Shown in pieces: positions 1 to 6,396 of a stretch of DNA of 14,493 nucleotides. Both the position numbers and the translations under genes were made by a program. A model generated the notes under the pieces. The model worked only from the letters and a program-made list of their open reading frames with translations, had not been told where the DNA came from and did no database searches. Positions within the stretch are counted from its first letter, which is position 1; each line of letters begins with the position of its first letter. Source of the stretch: Anaerolineae bacterium (GTDB lineage Bacteria; Chloroflexota; Anaerolineae; Aggregatilineales; Phototrophicaceae). The DNA lies in assembly GCA_020848855.1 (NCBI GenBank), contig JADLHH010000260.1, forward strand, positions 1 to 14,493, given 5' to 3'.

Positions 1-194
1 ACGTCCCGCCCGATCAGCAGCGGCTTGAGGTGATGCTCGACCGCCGCACGAACGGCGTTGAAGCGCTGCGTGAACGTGGCACAGCCCAAGCCGTAAAGCC
101 CTGGCTCGGACGTAACGACTTTGACAACCGCCATCCGCTGCGTGAGCGGCTGGGTCATGATAATCTGGACATCTCGAATGGTGATTACAGTCAT
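1..194 (-). CDS. Enolase-superfamily dehydratase (RspA/ManD-like), N-terminal part, truncated by window edge
   Basis: This reading frame stays open to the left edge on the minus strand, giving 64 full codons. The start ATG (194-192) has an AAGGGA ribosome site 7 bases upstream (202-207). The product begins MTVITIRDVQIIM and contains VVKVVTSEPGLYGLGCATFTQR and EHHLKPLLIGRD. This is the capping-domain pattern of the mandelate racemase/muconate lactonising group, closest by eye to RspA/mannonate dehydratase proteins: a beta strand with 'VKV.T..G..GLG', then a helix ending in 'L.P.LIGRD'. The family dehydrates sugar acids such as mannonate or gluconate using Mg2+. The metal ligands and catalytic residues lie beyond the edge, so substrate cannot be assigned. 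The gene is divergent from the LacI-type regulator at 369, and the operator at 335-348 lies between them, so shared regulation is possible but unproven. Family fairly sure, function within it not. Confidence 0.72.
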   Translation of the reverse strand, partial: MTVITIRDVQIIMTQPLTQRMAVVKVVTSEPGLYGLGCATFTQRFNAVRAAVEHHLKPLLIGRD

Positions 195-231
195 GCCGGT
201 TTCCCTTGCCGATGCGCCGTGTCTGCCGGGT

Positions 232-237
232 AATATA
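232..237 (-). promoter_or_regulatory. Possible -10 box for the divergent dehydratase gene
   Basis: On the minus strand this reads TATATT, one base from the TATAAT consensus. It lies about 37 bases upstream of the ATG at 194, which would give a short leader. The hexamer at the expected -35 position (255-260, TTTCTC) matches poorly, so this is only a candidate. Confidence 0.25.
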
Positions 238-303
238 CCCCGCCTTTGCCGGGCGAGAAAGCCCGCGCGGGACGGGGCGACCCTGATGATGCGATGCAGA
301 TAC

Positions 304-332
304 TTGACAAAAAACTCGACTTGCCATACGCT
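304..332 (+). promoter_or_regulatory. Promoter of the first LacI-type regulator
   Basis: A perfect -35 TTGACA (304-309) is followed after 17 bases by TACGCT (327-332), which keeps the first T, the A and the last T of TATAAT. The region is AT-rich compared with the surrounding GC-rich sequence. Transcription would start at about 338-340, inside the operator at 333-350, a typical layout for repression by a LacI-family protein. Confidence 0.6.
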
Positions 333-350
333 TTTTGAAACGGTTCAATT
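333..350 (+). promoter_or_regulatory. LacI-family operator, copy 1 (autoregulatory)
   Basis: The site reads TTTTGAAACGGTTCAATT. Its core TTGAAACGGTTCAA (335-348) is a 14-bp near-palindrome around a central CG, with one mismatched pair, as expected for a LacI/GalR operator. The same 18 bases recur at 1408-1425. Its place at the predicted transcription start of the regulator gene suggests negative autoregulation. That the neighbouring regulator binds it is inference. Confidence 0.75.
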
Positions 351-368
351 CTGTGCTGTAGAGTGTTT

Positions 369-1391
369 ATGGCTACTATTCGTGATGTCGCCCGATATGC
401 GAACGTTTCAGTTGGCACGGTCTCCAACGTGCTGAACGGCAGCCCGCTGGTCAAGGACGAGACCCGCAAGCGGGTGACCGAGGCGATTGAGGCGCTCAGT
501 TTTCATCCCGCCGCCGCCGCCCGCAGCCTGAGCACCAAGCGCACCAACACGATTGGCATGGTGCGAACCGAACTGCGTCCCTACAACACCAAAATTGAAT
601 TCGACCCGGTCGTGCTCGACCTGATCAGCGGAGTCACCACCGAAGCGATTGACAGCGGGGTGGGGCTGACCTTCTGGACGATCCCGGTCGGCGCACAGGA
701 GACGGCGCTGTACCGGCGGCTGGTTTCGGCGCGCCAGGTCGATGGGCTGATCCGGTTCGCGCCGCGCGAGCACGATCCCCGCATCACCTACCTGATGGAA
801 CGCGGATTCCCGTTCGTCGTCTTTGGGCGCAACAGCAGCCAGCGCGATTTTCACTGGATTGACGTGGACGGCGCTTACGGCATCCGGCTTGCCGTCGATC
901 ATCTTTTCGAGCTGGGACACCGGCGTATCGGCTACGTCGGTCCGCCGTCGGAGCAGTCGCTGGCGGAACAGCGCTGGCTGGGCTTCACCCAGGGCATGAG
1001 CGCGCACGGGCTGGCGATTGATGGCGAGCTGATCTTTGAGGGCGATTTCACCGAGCGCAGCGGGCAGTTGGGCGCGCACCATCTGCTCGAACAGCCGCAG
1101 CCGCCGACCGCGATCCTGTGCAACAACGACCGTATGGCGTTCGGAGCCATGCGCGAGGTGCAGTCGCGCGGCAAAGTCGTCGGGCGCGACGTGGCGATCA
1201 TCGGGTTCGACGATATCCCGCTCGCCCGCTACACCCATCCCGCCCTGACCACGATTCAACAACCGGTGCAGGAGATCGGGAGCCTGTTATTTCGGCTGCT
1301 CCAGGCTGTTATCGAGGGAGAGCCGACTGAAGAATGGAGCGGACGCCTGATCAAGCCGACGCTGCAGGTGCGACAAAGCACGTTGGCATAG
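369..1391 (+). CDS. LacI/GalR-family transcriptional regulator (module A)
   Basis: A 340-residue DNA-binding repressor with normal family length. Residues 1-25 (MATIRDVARYANVSVGTVSNVLNGS) form the helix-turn-helix, followed by the hinge segment HPAAAARSLSTKRTNTIG at about 48-65. The rest is a periplasmic-binding-protein-like effector domain, with typical segments such as AVDHLFELGHRRIGYVG, AILCNNDRMAFGAM and VAIIGFDDIPLARYTHPALTTIQQP. I chose ATG at 369 because the family starts at 'MATI.DVA'; an in-frame GTG at 363 would add only two residues. The ribosome site is weak (TAGAG at 359-363). It stands before a sugar ABC importer with dextran-type glycosidases, so its effector is probably a derived sugar. 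It likely binds the paired operators at 333-350 and 1408-1425 and represses itself and the downstream operon. Confidence 0.95.
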   Translation: MATIRDVARYANVSVGTVSNVLNGSPLVKDETRKRVTEAIEALSFHPAAAARSLSTKRTNTIGMVRTELRPYNTKIEFDPVVLDLISGVTTEAIDSGVGLTFWTIPVGAQETALYRRLVSARQVDGLIRFAPREHDPRITYLMERGFPFVVFGRNSSQRDFHWIDVDGAYGIRLAVDHLFELGHRRIGYVGPPSEQSLAEQRWLGFTQGMSAHGLAIDGELIFEGDFTERSGQLGAHHLLEQPQPPTAILCNNDRMAFGAMREVQSRGKVVGRDVAIIGFDDIPLARYTHPALTTIQQPVQEIGSLLFRLLQAVIEGEPTEEWSGRLIKPTLQVRQSTLA

Positions 1392-1407
1392 TTTCCGCAT
1401 CGACACG

Positions 1408-1425
1408 TTTTGAAACGGTTCAATT
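1408..1425 (+). promoter_or_regulatory. LacI-family operator, copy 2 (transport operon)
   Basis: This is an exact 18-base repeat of the site at 333-350 (TTTTGAAACGGTTCAATT). It starts 16 bases after the regulator stop codon and lies about 85 bases upstream of the binding-protein start. Identity to the first copy in otherwise unrelated flanks supports control of both transcription units by the same repressor. I could not assign a convincing -35/-10 pair beside it: TTGGCA at 1383-1388 has no good -10 partner. Confidence 0.75.
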
Positions 1426-1428
1426 TGG

Positions 1429-1513
1429 AAAGGAGAGCTACTTATTGAGGTGCTTCGCCCGTGTTCAGGTTGATGAACTATTCGCGCAAAATATCCAGAG
1501 GAGTATCAAATGA
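1429..1513 (+). other. Strong ribosome site with possible 22-codon leader ORF
   Basis: AAAGGAGAG at 1429-1437 is a near-ideal Shine-Dalgarno sequence but lies 72 bases before the binding-protein ATG, which has its own site (AGAGGAG, 1497-1503). Nine bases after its GGAG core a TTG codon (1445) opens a 22-codon frame beginning LRCFARVQ. The frame ends in TGA at 1511-1513, overlapping the binding-protein start as ATGA. It could be a translated leader that couples to the next gene, or an unused purine-rich stretch. No homology is recognised. Confidence 0.2.
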
Positions 1514-2760
1514 AGCGTTTACGCTACCTATTCATTGCGGCAGTCTGCGTGAGCATTACGCTGCTCGGCGCGTCCGTCATCGGCGCACAGGATCAAATCA
1601 CCGTCACCATGTGGCACACCTACAACGAAGTCGGACCGGAAACCCAGATGCTGACCGAGACGCTGATCCCGGCGTTCGAGGCTGCGCATCCCAATATCAA
1701 GGTCGAAGCGGTCGCCTACCCGTATGACGGCTTCCGGCAGGCGCTGCTGACGGCGCTGGCAGGCGGCACGGGTCCCGATCTTGCCCGGCTGGACATCATC
1801 TGGTCGCCCGAATTCGCCGATCAGGGCGTGCTGGCGGCGCTCGACGAAGTGATGCCGGATTTCCAGGACTACGCCGACAAGGTGTTCCCTGGTCCGCTTT
1901 CGACCAACGCCTACGACGGACACTACTACGGTCTGCCGCTGGATACCAACACCCGCGTGCTGGTCTACAGCCCGGCGATGCTCGAAGCGGCAGGGATCGC
2001 TTCTGTGCCTGCCACGATGGATGAAGTGGCAGCCGCCTGCGCGGCGGTCACGGCGCTGGGTGAGGGCAACTACCTGTTCAGCGACGGCGGCACGTCCGGC
2101 TGGAACCTGCTGCCCTGGATTTGGAGCTTCGGCGGCGACATCGTCAACCCGGAGATGACACAGGCGACCGGCTATCTGAACGGCGAGAAGTCCGTCGCGG
2201 CGCTGGAATTCCTGAAGGCGCGGATGGACGAGGGCTGCTTCAGCGATGGCTTCATCGGCAGCGGCATCGATAACTGGGGCAGCTTCTTCAACGGCACCAT
2301 CGCCACGATGCTGGAAGGTCCCTGGCTGTACCCGGTTGCCGAGAGCGATCACCCCGATTTCGACGTGCAGGGCGCGCTGATGCCTGCCGGTGACGGCGGC
2401 TCGGTGTCGGTGGTTGGCGGCGAGAACATCGTCATGTTCAGCACGACCCAGCAGCAGGAAGCGGCGCTCGAATTCCTGCGCTTCACGCAGTCGGAAGAAT
2501 ACCAGCAGCAGATGTCCACCGTCGGACAGTTGACGGTTCTCAACGCGCTGGTCGATACCGAATACTTCACCAATCACCCGTATTACCCGATCTTCCTTGA
2601 GCAGCTCCAGACCGCGCGTGCGCGCACGCCCGTCCCGCAGTGGACTTCGATGGAAGAGGTGCTGAGCGATGCCGGTCAGTTGATTCTGCGCGGCGAAGCG
2701 AGCGCGCAGGAAGCGCTCGACGCGGCGGCAGAGGAGATCGACTCGATTCTGGCGCAGTAG
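1510..2760 (+). CDS. Family-1 extracellular sugar-binding protein of ABC importer A
   Basis: A 416-residue secreted receptor that would capture an oligosaccharide outside the membrane and deliver it to the two permeases that follow. Residues 1-26 form a Sec signal peptide (MKRLRYLF, hydrophobic core, then SVIGAQ) with no lipobox: Cys13 follows AAV, not a lipoprotein motif. The mature protein starts with the family-1 pattern ITVTMWHTYN, then LIPAFEAAHPNIKVEA, ALAGGTGPDLARLD and GLPLDTNTRVLVYS. Later come GTIATMLEGPWLYP and a C-terminal lobe with AALEFLRFTQSEEYQQQMS. These are MalE/UgpB-type features at normal length. The start has a good AGAGGAG ribosome site 6 bases away. The substrate cannot be read from sequence; the downstream GH66 and GH15 genes suggest isomalto-oligosaccharides. 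Confidence 0.93.
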   Translation: MKRLRYLFIAAVCVSITLLGASVIGAQDQITVTMWHTYNEVGPETQMLTETLIPAFEAAHPNIKVEAVAYPYDGFRQALLTALAGGTGPDLARLDIIWSPEFADQGVLAALDEVMPDFQDYADKVFPGPLSTNAYDGHYYGLPLDTNTRVLVYSPAMLEAAGIASVPATMDEVAAACAAVTALGEGNYLFSDGGTSGWNLLPWIWSFGGDIVNPEMTQATGYLNGEKSVAALEFLKARMDEGCFSDGFIGSGIDNWGSFFNGTIATMLEGPWLYPVAESDHPDFDVQGALMPAGDGGSVSVVGGENIVMFSTTQQQEAALEFLRFTQSEEYQQQMSTVGQLTVLNALVDTEYFTNHPYYPIFLEQLQTARARTPVPQWTSMEEVLSDAGQLILRGEASAQEALDAAAEEIDSILAQ

Positions 2761-2782
2761 CAGCCTCGGCGGTAGAAACAAC

Positions 2783-2824
2783 GGGGCACGATGCGACCAC
2801 AGTTATCGGTCGTAGCCGTGCCCC
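2783..2824 (+). repeat. Stable intercistronic hairpin between binding-protein and permease genes (A)
   Basis: GGGGCACG (2783-2790) pairs perfectly with CGTGCCCC (2817-2824). Inside a small internal loop, TGCGACC (2792-2798) pairs with GGTCGTA (2808-2814), with one G-U pair, leaving a 9-base loop. No T-run follows and the permease ribosome site is just downstream, so it does not look like a simple terminator. A structure here could protect or separate the abundant binding-protein message, as known for malE-malF in enteric bacteria. Module B has a similarly placed hairpin at 10281-10312. Confidence 0.7.
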
Positions 2825-2854
2825 AGTTCGCACGATCCCCAAGAGGATGTAACG

Positions 2855-3802
2855 ATGAGCACCGGAATCAGTTTTACGCGGTCACAGGCAGGCAGCGTGT
2901 CCACGATGGGCAGAAGGAGCAGCCGGTACGCGCCGTACCTGTTCCTGCTGCCGGGGCTGGCGCTCTACCTCATCTGGACGGTGTATCCGCTGGTCTACCA
3001 GCTTTACATCAGCTTCTTCGACTGGAAAATCATGCCGGGGCAGGTGAGCGAGTTCGTCGGACTGGCGAACTATGAGCACGCGCTGTCGGACAAGACGTTC
3101 TGGCTGGCGCTGCAAAATACCGCCGTCTACACGCTGGTCACCGTCGCCGGGCAGATGGTCGTCGGCTTTACGCTGGCGCTGCTCGTCCACCGGGTGATCG
3201 TCGCCAAGCGGCTGTTCCGCGCCATTTACTACCTGCCGGTCGTGACTTCGTGGGTCGTGGTCAGCTTCCTGTTTCTGTACCTGTTCAGCCCCGGTTCTGC
3301 CGGGCTGATCAACTACCTGCTTGCGGACGTGCTTCACGTCATCCCGGAGCCGATTTCGTGGTACGCCAACAGCAGCACCGCCTGGATTTCGATTTACGCC
3401 CTCGGCATCTGGAAGGGCATGGGCTGGTCGATGGTGATCTTCCTGGCGGCGCTTCAGGGGATTCCGCTGGAACTCTACGAGGCGGCAGCCATCGACGGCG
3501 CGGGGGAATGGCAGCGCGTCCGCTATTTCACCCTGCCGCTGATCCGGCGCACGACCATTTTCGTGCTGATCGCGCTGCTGATCGGCGGGTTTCAGGTCTT
3601 CATCTCGGTGCTGTTGATCACCGGGGGCGCGCCGCTGCACCGCACCGAAGTTTCGCTGACGTACATGTTCGACCAGGCGTTCAACAAGCTCGACTTTGGC
3701 TACGGGGCGGCGCTGAGCTACCTGCTCGCCATCGTGATCGTGGTCGTCAGCTTCGTGCAGATGCGCTTCTTCAACCGGCGCGATAACGATGTGGAGTATT
3801 GA
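2855..3802 (+). CDS. ABC sugar importer A, permease subunit (MalF/UgpA-like)
   Basis: A 315-residue inner-membrane protein with about six transmembrane helices, roughly at 27-50, 90-113, 123-147, 174-198, 226-250 and 284-306. It begins with the usual LFLLPGLALYLIWTVYPLVYQLYISFFDW segment of MalF/UgpA permeases. The cytoplasmic EAA loop that contacts the ATPase is at residues 209-230 (EAAAIDGAGEWQRVRYFTLP). It has no large periplasmic insertion, so it is UgpA-like rather than enteric MalF-like. The ATG has a good AAGAGGA site 7 bases upstream. The gene follows the intercistronic hairpin and is separated from its partner permease by three bases, so the two are almost certainly co-translated as a heterodimer. 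Confidence 0.94.
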   Translation: MSTGISFTRSQAGSVSTMGRRSSRYAPYLFLLPGLALYLIWTVYPLVYQLYISFFDWKIMPGQVSEFVGLANYEHALSDKTFWLALQNTAVYTLVTVAGQMVVGFTLALLVHRVIVAKRLFRAIYYLPVVTSWVVVSFLFLYLFSPGSAGLINYLLADVLHVIPEPISWYANSSTAWISIYALGIWKGMGWSMVIFLAALQGIPLELYEAAAIDGAGEWQRVRYFTLPLIRRTTIFVLIALLIGGFQVFISVLLITGGAPLHRTEVSLTYMFDQAFNKLDFGYGAALSYLLAIVIVVVSFVQMRFFNRRDNDVEY

Positions 3803-3805
3803 GCC

Positions 3806-4651
3806 ATGTTAGCCACGAGCCGCAGTCAGCAGCGTTTGTTCAACTGGCTGATCGTCCTGGTGCTGATTGCCGGGGCGCTGATCGCCATCGGTCCGATGTT
3901 GTACATGGTTTCGACGGCGTTCAAATCGAACTCCCACATCCTTGAGATTCCGCCGCGCTTCATCCCGGAGAACCCGACGCTGGAGAATTTCCAGACGGCG
4001 TTCAACAGCCGCAATTTCGGGCGGGCGTTCCTCAACAGCGCCTTCGTCGCCTTCGCCACCGCCGGGCTGGTGACGATTTTCGCGTCGATGATGGCTTACG
4101 CCTTCGCTCGCTTCGAGTTTCGCGGCAAGCAGGCGATTTTCACCCTGCTGCTGGTCATGCTGATGATCCCCGGTGTGGTGCTGCTGATCCCGCAGTTCAT
4201 CCTCGCCAAGTCGCTGGGCTTGATCAACAGTCTGCCGGGGCTGATTCTGGTGTATTCCGCCGGACCGCTGGCGTTCAACACGTTCCTGCTGCGGGGCTTC
4301 TTCGAGAGCCTGCCGCGCGAACTGGAAGAATCGGCGGTGATCGACGGGGCGAACCCGTTCGTGATCTTCACGCGCATCATGCTGCCGCTGGCTGCGCCCG
4401 CCGTGAGCACGGTTGCCGTGTTCAGCTTTCTGGGCGCGTGGGATGAATATCTGCTGGCGCTCAACTTCCTCACGTCGGAATCGCTGCGCACGCTGCCGAT
4501 TGCCATCGCCAACTTCCGGGGGCAGCACACGACCGACTGGGGGCTGGTGTTCGCCGGGTCGCTGACGGCGGTCATCCCGACGGTGCTGCTGTTCGTATTC
4601 TTCCAGCGGTACTTCATTCAGGGCTTGACCAGCGGCGCGGTGCGCGGATAA
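3806..4651 (+). CDS. ABC sugar importer A, permease subunit (MalG/UgpE-like)
   Basis: The 281-residue partner permease. It has the N-terminal helix IVLVLIAGALIAIGPMLYMVSTAFKS typical of MalG/UgpE proteins, followed by the 'PPRFIPENPTLENFQTAF' extracytoplasmic segment. Four or five further helices follow. The EAA loop is at residues 173-195, with ELEESAVIDGANPFVIFTRI followed by MLPLAAPA. A GGAG ribosome site (3793-3796) lies within the end of the upstream gene, three bases separate the two genes, and length is normal. With the permease at 2855 it would form the membrane channel of importer A. No ATPase gene is linked. Confidence 0.94.
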   Translation: MLATSRSQQRLFNWLIVLVLIAGALIAIGPMLYMVSTAFKSNSHILEIPPRFIPENPTLENFQTAFNSRNFGRAFLNSAFVAFATAGLVTIFASMMAYAFARFEFRGKQAIFTLLLVMLMIPGVVLLIPQFILAKSLGLINSLPGLILVYSAGPLAFNTFLLRGFFESLPRELEESAVIDGANPFVIFTRIMLPLAAPAVSTVAVFSFLGAWDEYLLALNFLTSESLRTLPIAIANFRGQHTTDWGLVFAGSLTAVIPTVLLFVFFQRYFIQGLTSGAVRG

Positions 4652-4705
4652 AGGAAGGACTGAGTCGTGAGGACTGAGAAAAACATAGACCAGAGCAGCA
4701 TGTGA
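4651..4705 (+). other. Strong ribosome site with possible 12-codon ORF before the GH66 gene
   Basis: AAGGAAGGA (4651-4659) is a strong Shine-Dalgarno sequence placed over 40 bases before the GH66 start, which itself has only weak purine-rich sequence in front. Seven bases after the site a GTG (4667) opens a 12-codon frame, VRTEKNIDQSSM. It stops with TGA at 4703-4705, sharing its last base with the GH66 ATG at 4705 (TGATG). No in-frame upstream start could extend the GH66 protein to this site, because TGA at 4675 blocks that frame. Termination-reinitiation would explain how the GH66 gene is translated. Chance is also possible. Confidence 0.25.
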
Positions 4706-6396
4706 TGAAAGTCTTTATTGGGCTGGCGATAGTGTGTTTGCTGATTGTGCAGGGGGGAATAGTGCTGGCGGTGGATACGGTAGTGCAGGTAGTGCCGGAC
4801 AAAGCGTTTTATCATCCCGGCGAAATGGTCGCGCTGACGGTGATGGCGGGCGAAGGCGCGCGGGTCGAGGCGACGATCCGGTATCTGAGTGCGACGGTCG
4901 CGGTTTTGAACGCGCCGCTTGAAGACGGTCGGGCATCGCTGACGTGGACGCCGCCGGAAGAGTCGCCGCGCGGTTACGGCGTCAACCTTCGGGTGCTGGA
5001 TGCCGCCGGGAATGTGCTGACCACGACTTCGACGGCGTTCGACGTGCTGGAACATTGGCTGCAAGCGCCGCGCTACGGCTTCTTCAGCGACTTCACGCCG
5101 CAGCGCGCCAGCGACGCGGACACCATCGCCTGGCTGCTGCGGCATCATATCAACGGGCTGCAATTCTACGACTGGCAGTACCGTTGGGAAGACCTGCTGC
5201 CGGATGGCGACGCCTTCACCGACGGCATGGGACGCCCGCTGTCGATGAACACCGTGCGGCAGCTTATCGATCTGGTGCATACCATCGGGACGGCGGCGAT
5301 GCCGTACACCGCGATTTACGGCGCGTCGATGGCGTTCTACCAGCAGCACCGGGATTGGGCGCTGGTCAGCGCCAGCGGCGACCTGTTCACGCTGGGCGAC
5401 TTCATCGCCATCGTTGACCCGACTCCCGGCTCGCCCTGGAATCGCCATCTGCTCGAAGAATACGCCGACGTGCTCGACCACACGGCATTCGACGGCATCC
5501 ACATCGACCAGTACGGCTCGCCGAAAATCGCGTTCGACGCGGCGGGTAATCGGGTCGATCTCGCCGAAGTGTTTCCGCAGTTCATCAACCAGACCGCCGA
5601 ACTGGTGCAGCAGAAGCGCGGCGACGACGGCGCGGTGATCTTCAACGCCGTCGGCAACTGGCCCGTCGAGACGGTCGCGCCGTCGCAGCAGGACGTGGTC
5701 TACATCGAGGTGTGGTCACCGTACAACGACTACGCCGACCTGAACCGCATCGTCGCCAACGCCGAACAGTGGGGCGAGGGCAAGCCGGTGATCATCGCCG
5801 CCTACATCCCCCCCGAACAAGTCATCAACTGGCGGCTCGCCAACGCCATGATCTTCGCCAGCGGCGGCTATCACCTCGAAACGGGCGAACCGCACACGAT
5901 GCTGCAGCACGCCTATTTCCCGAATTTCGGGACGATTTCGCCTGCCGACGAGCCGTATCTCAGCCGAGTGTACGATTTCGTGGTTCGCTACGAAAACGTG
6001 CTTTCGCTCGATACGACCGCTGCCGCCAACGCGCGCGTGACGGCGCTTGATCTGGGTGACGTGCGCACGCGCGGCATTCGCGCGAAAGATCGCGTCGTGC
6101 CCATCGTTCGCGCCGGCGCCGGCTTTGAAGCCATCAACCTGGTCAACTTCGTCGGCATCGACGCTTCCAACTGGAACCAGCCGACCACCGTCCCGCCAAC
6201 CCCGCTGGACGACCTGCGCGTCAGCATTCCGGTGGAGCATGAAGTTCGGCGCGTGTGGGCGGCATCGCCCGACGAAGCTGACACGATGGAGCCGCGCGAA
6301 CTGCCGTTCACCGTCGCGGATGGCGTGCTGAGCGTCACCCTGCCGCGCCTCAATTACTGGAGCATGATCGTGCTGGAGTACGGCGATGAAGGTTGA
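4705..6396 (+). CDS. Secreted GH66 dextranase-like enzyme
   Basis: A 563-residue exported glycosidase that would hydrolyse internal alpha-1,6 bonds of dextran-like glucan. Residues 1-22 are a signal peptide (MKVFIGLAIV...GIVLA). An Ig-like beta domain (about 24-115) precedes a TIM-barrel (about 120-430) with family segments RYGFFSDFTP, HINGLQFYDWQYRWEDLLP, PYTAIYGAS and FNAVGNWPVE. The expected nucleophile is Asp268 in FDGIHIDQYG and the acid/base is Glu335 in VVYIEVW, in the same order and almost the same spacing as in characterised GH66 enzymes. A C-terminal beta domain ends the protein. The CBM35 domain that interrupts cycloisomaltooligosaccharide glucanotransferases is absent, which favours a dextranase. 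A GTG at 4702 is an alternative start adding one residue. The last 11 bases overlap the next gene. Confidence 0.9.
   Translation: MKVFIGLAIVCLLIVQGGIVLAVDTVVQVVPDKAFYHPGEMVALTVMAGEGARVEATIRYLSATVAVLNAPLEDGRASLTWTPPEESPRGYGVNLRVLDAAGNVLTTTSTAFDVLEHWLQAPRYGFFSDFTPQRASDADTIAWLLRHHINGLQFYDWQYRWEDLLPDGDAFTDGMGRPLSMNTVRQLIDLVHTIGTAAMPYTAIYGASMAFYQQHRDWALVSASGDLFTLGDFIAIVDPTPGSPWNRHLLEEYADVLDHTAFDGIHIDQYGSPKIAFDAAGNRVDLAEVFPQFINQTAELVQQKRGDDGAVIFNAVGNWPVETVAPSQQDVVYIEVWSPYNDYADLNRIVANAEQWGEGKPVIIAAYIPPEQVINWRLANAMIFASGGYHLETGEPHTMLQHAYFPNFGTISPADEPYLSRVYDFVVRYENVLSLDTTAAANARVTALDLGDVRTRGIRAKDRVVPIVRAGAGFEAINLVNFVGIDASNWNQPTTVPPTPLDDLRVSIPVEHEVRRVWAASPDEADTMEPRELPFTVADGVLSVTLPRLNYWSMIVLEYGDEG

Noticed and set aside
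250..265. Small CGGGC/GCCCG hairpin in the divergent intergenic region
   Set aside because: Five base pairs in a GC-rich stretch is expected by chance and no T-run follows on either strand.
408..1262. Long minus-strand open frame opposite the first regulator gene
   Set aside because: It is rich in Arg, Gln, His and Asp with no domain pattern, as expected for the complement of a GC-rich gene; the plus strand has an unmistakable LacI protein.
1383..1411. Possible promoter for the module A transport operon with TTGGCA at 1383-1388
   Set aside because: At 16-18 base spacing the -10 position reads CGTTTT or similar, too far from TATAAT. The operon may have a promoter here, but I cannot place it.
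1461..1727. GTG-started 88-codon plus-strand frame overlapping the binding-protein start
   Set aside because: It has no suitable ribosome site at its start and runs out of frame through the signal peptide and N-terminus of the binding protein, so it is a shadow frame.
1528..2781. A 417-codon minus-strand frame opposite the binding protein
   Set aside because: It shadows almost exactly the real gene, has low-complexity Arg/Gln/His composition and no recognisable motif.
6112..6123. Perfect 12-bp palindrome GCCGGCGCCGGC
   Set aside because: It lies within GH66 coding sequence and is explained by GC-rich codons of an Ala-Gly stretch; no regulatory context.
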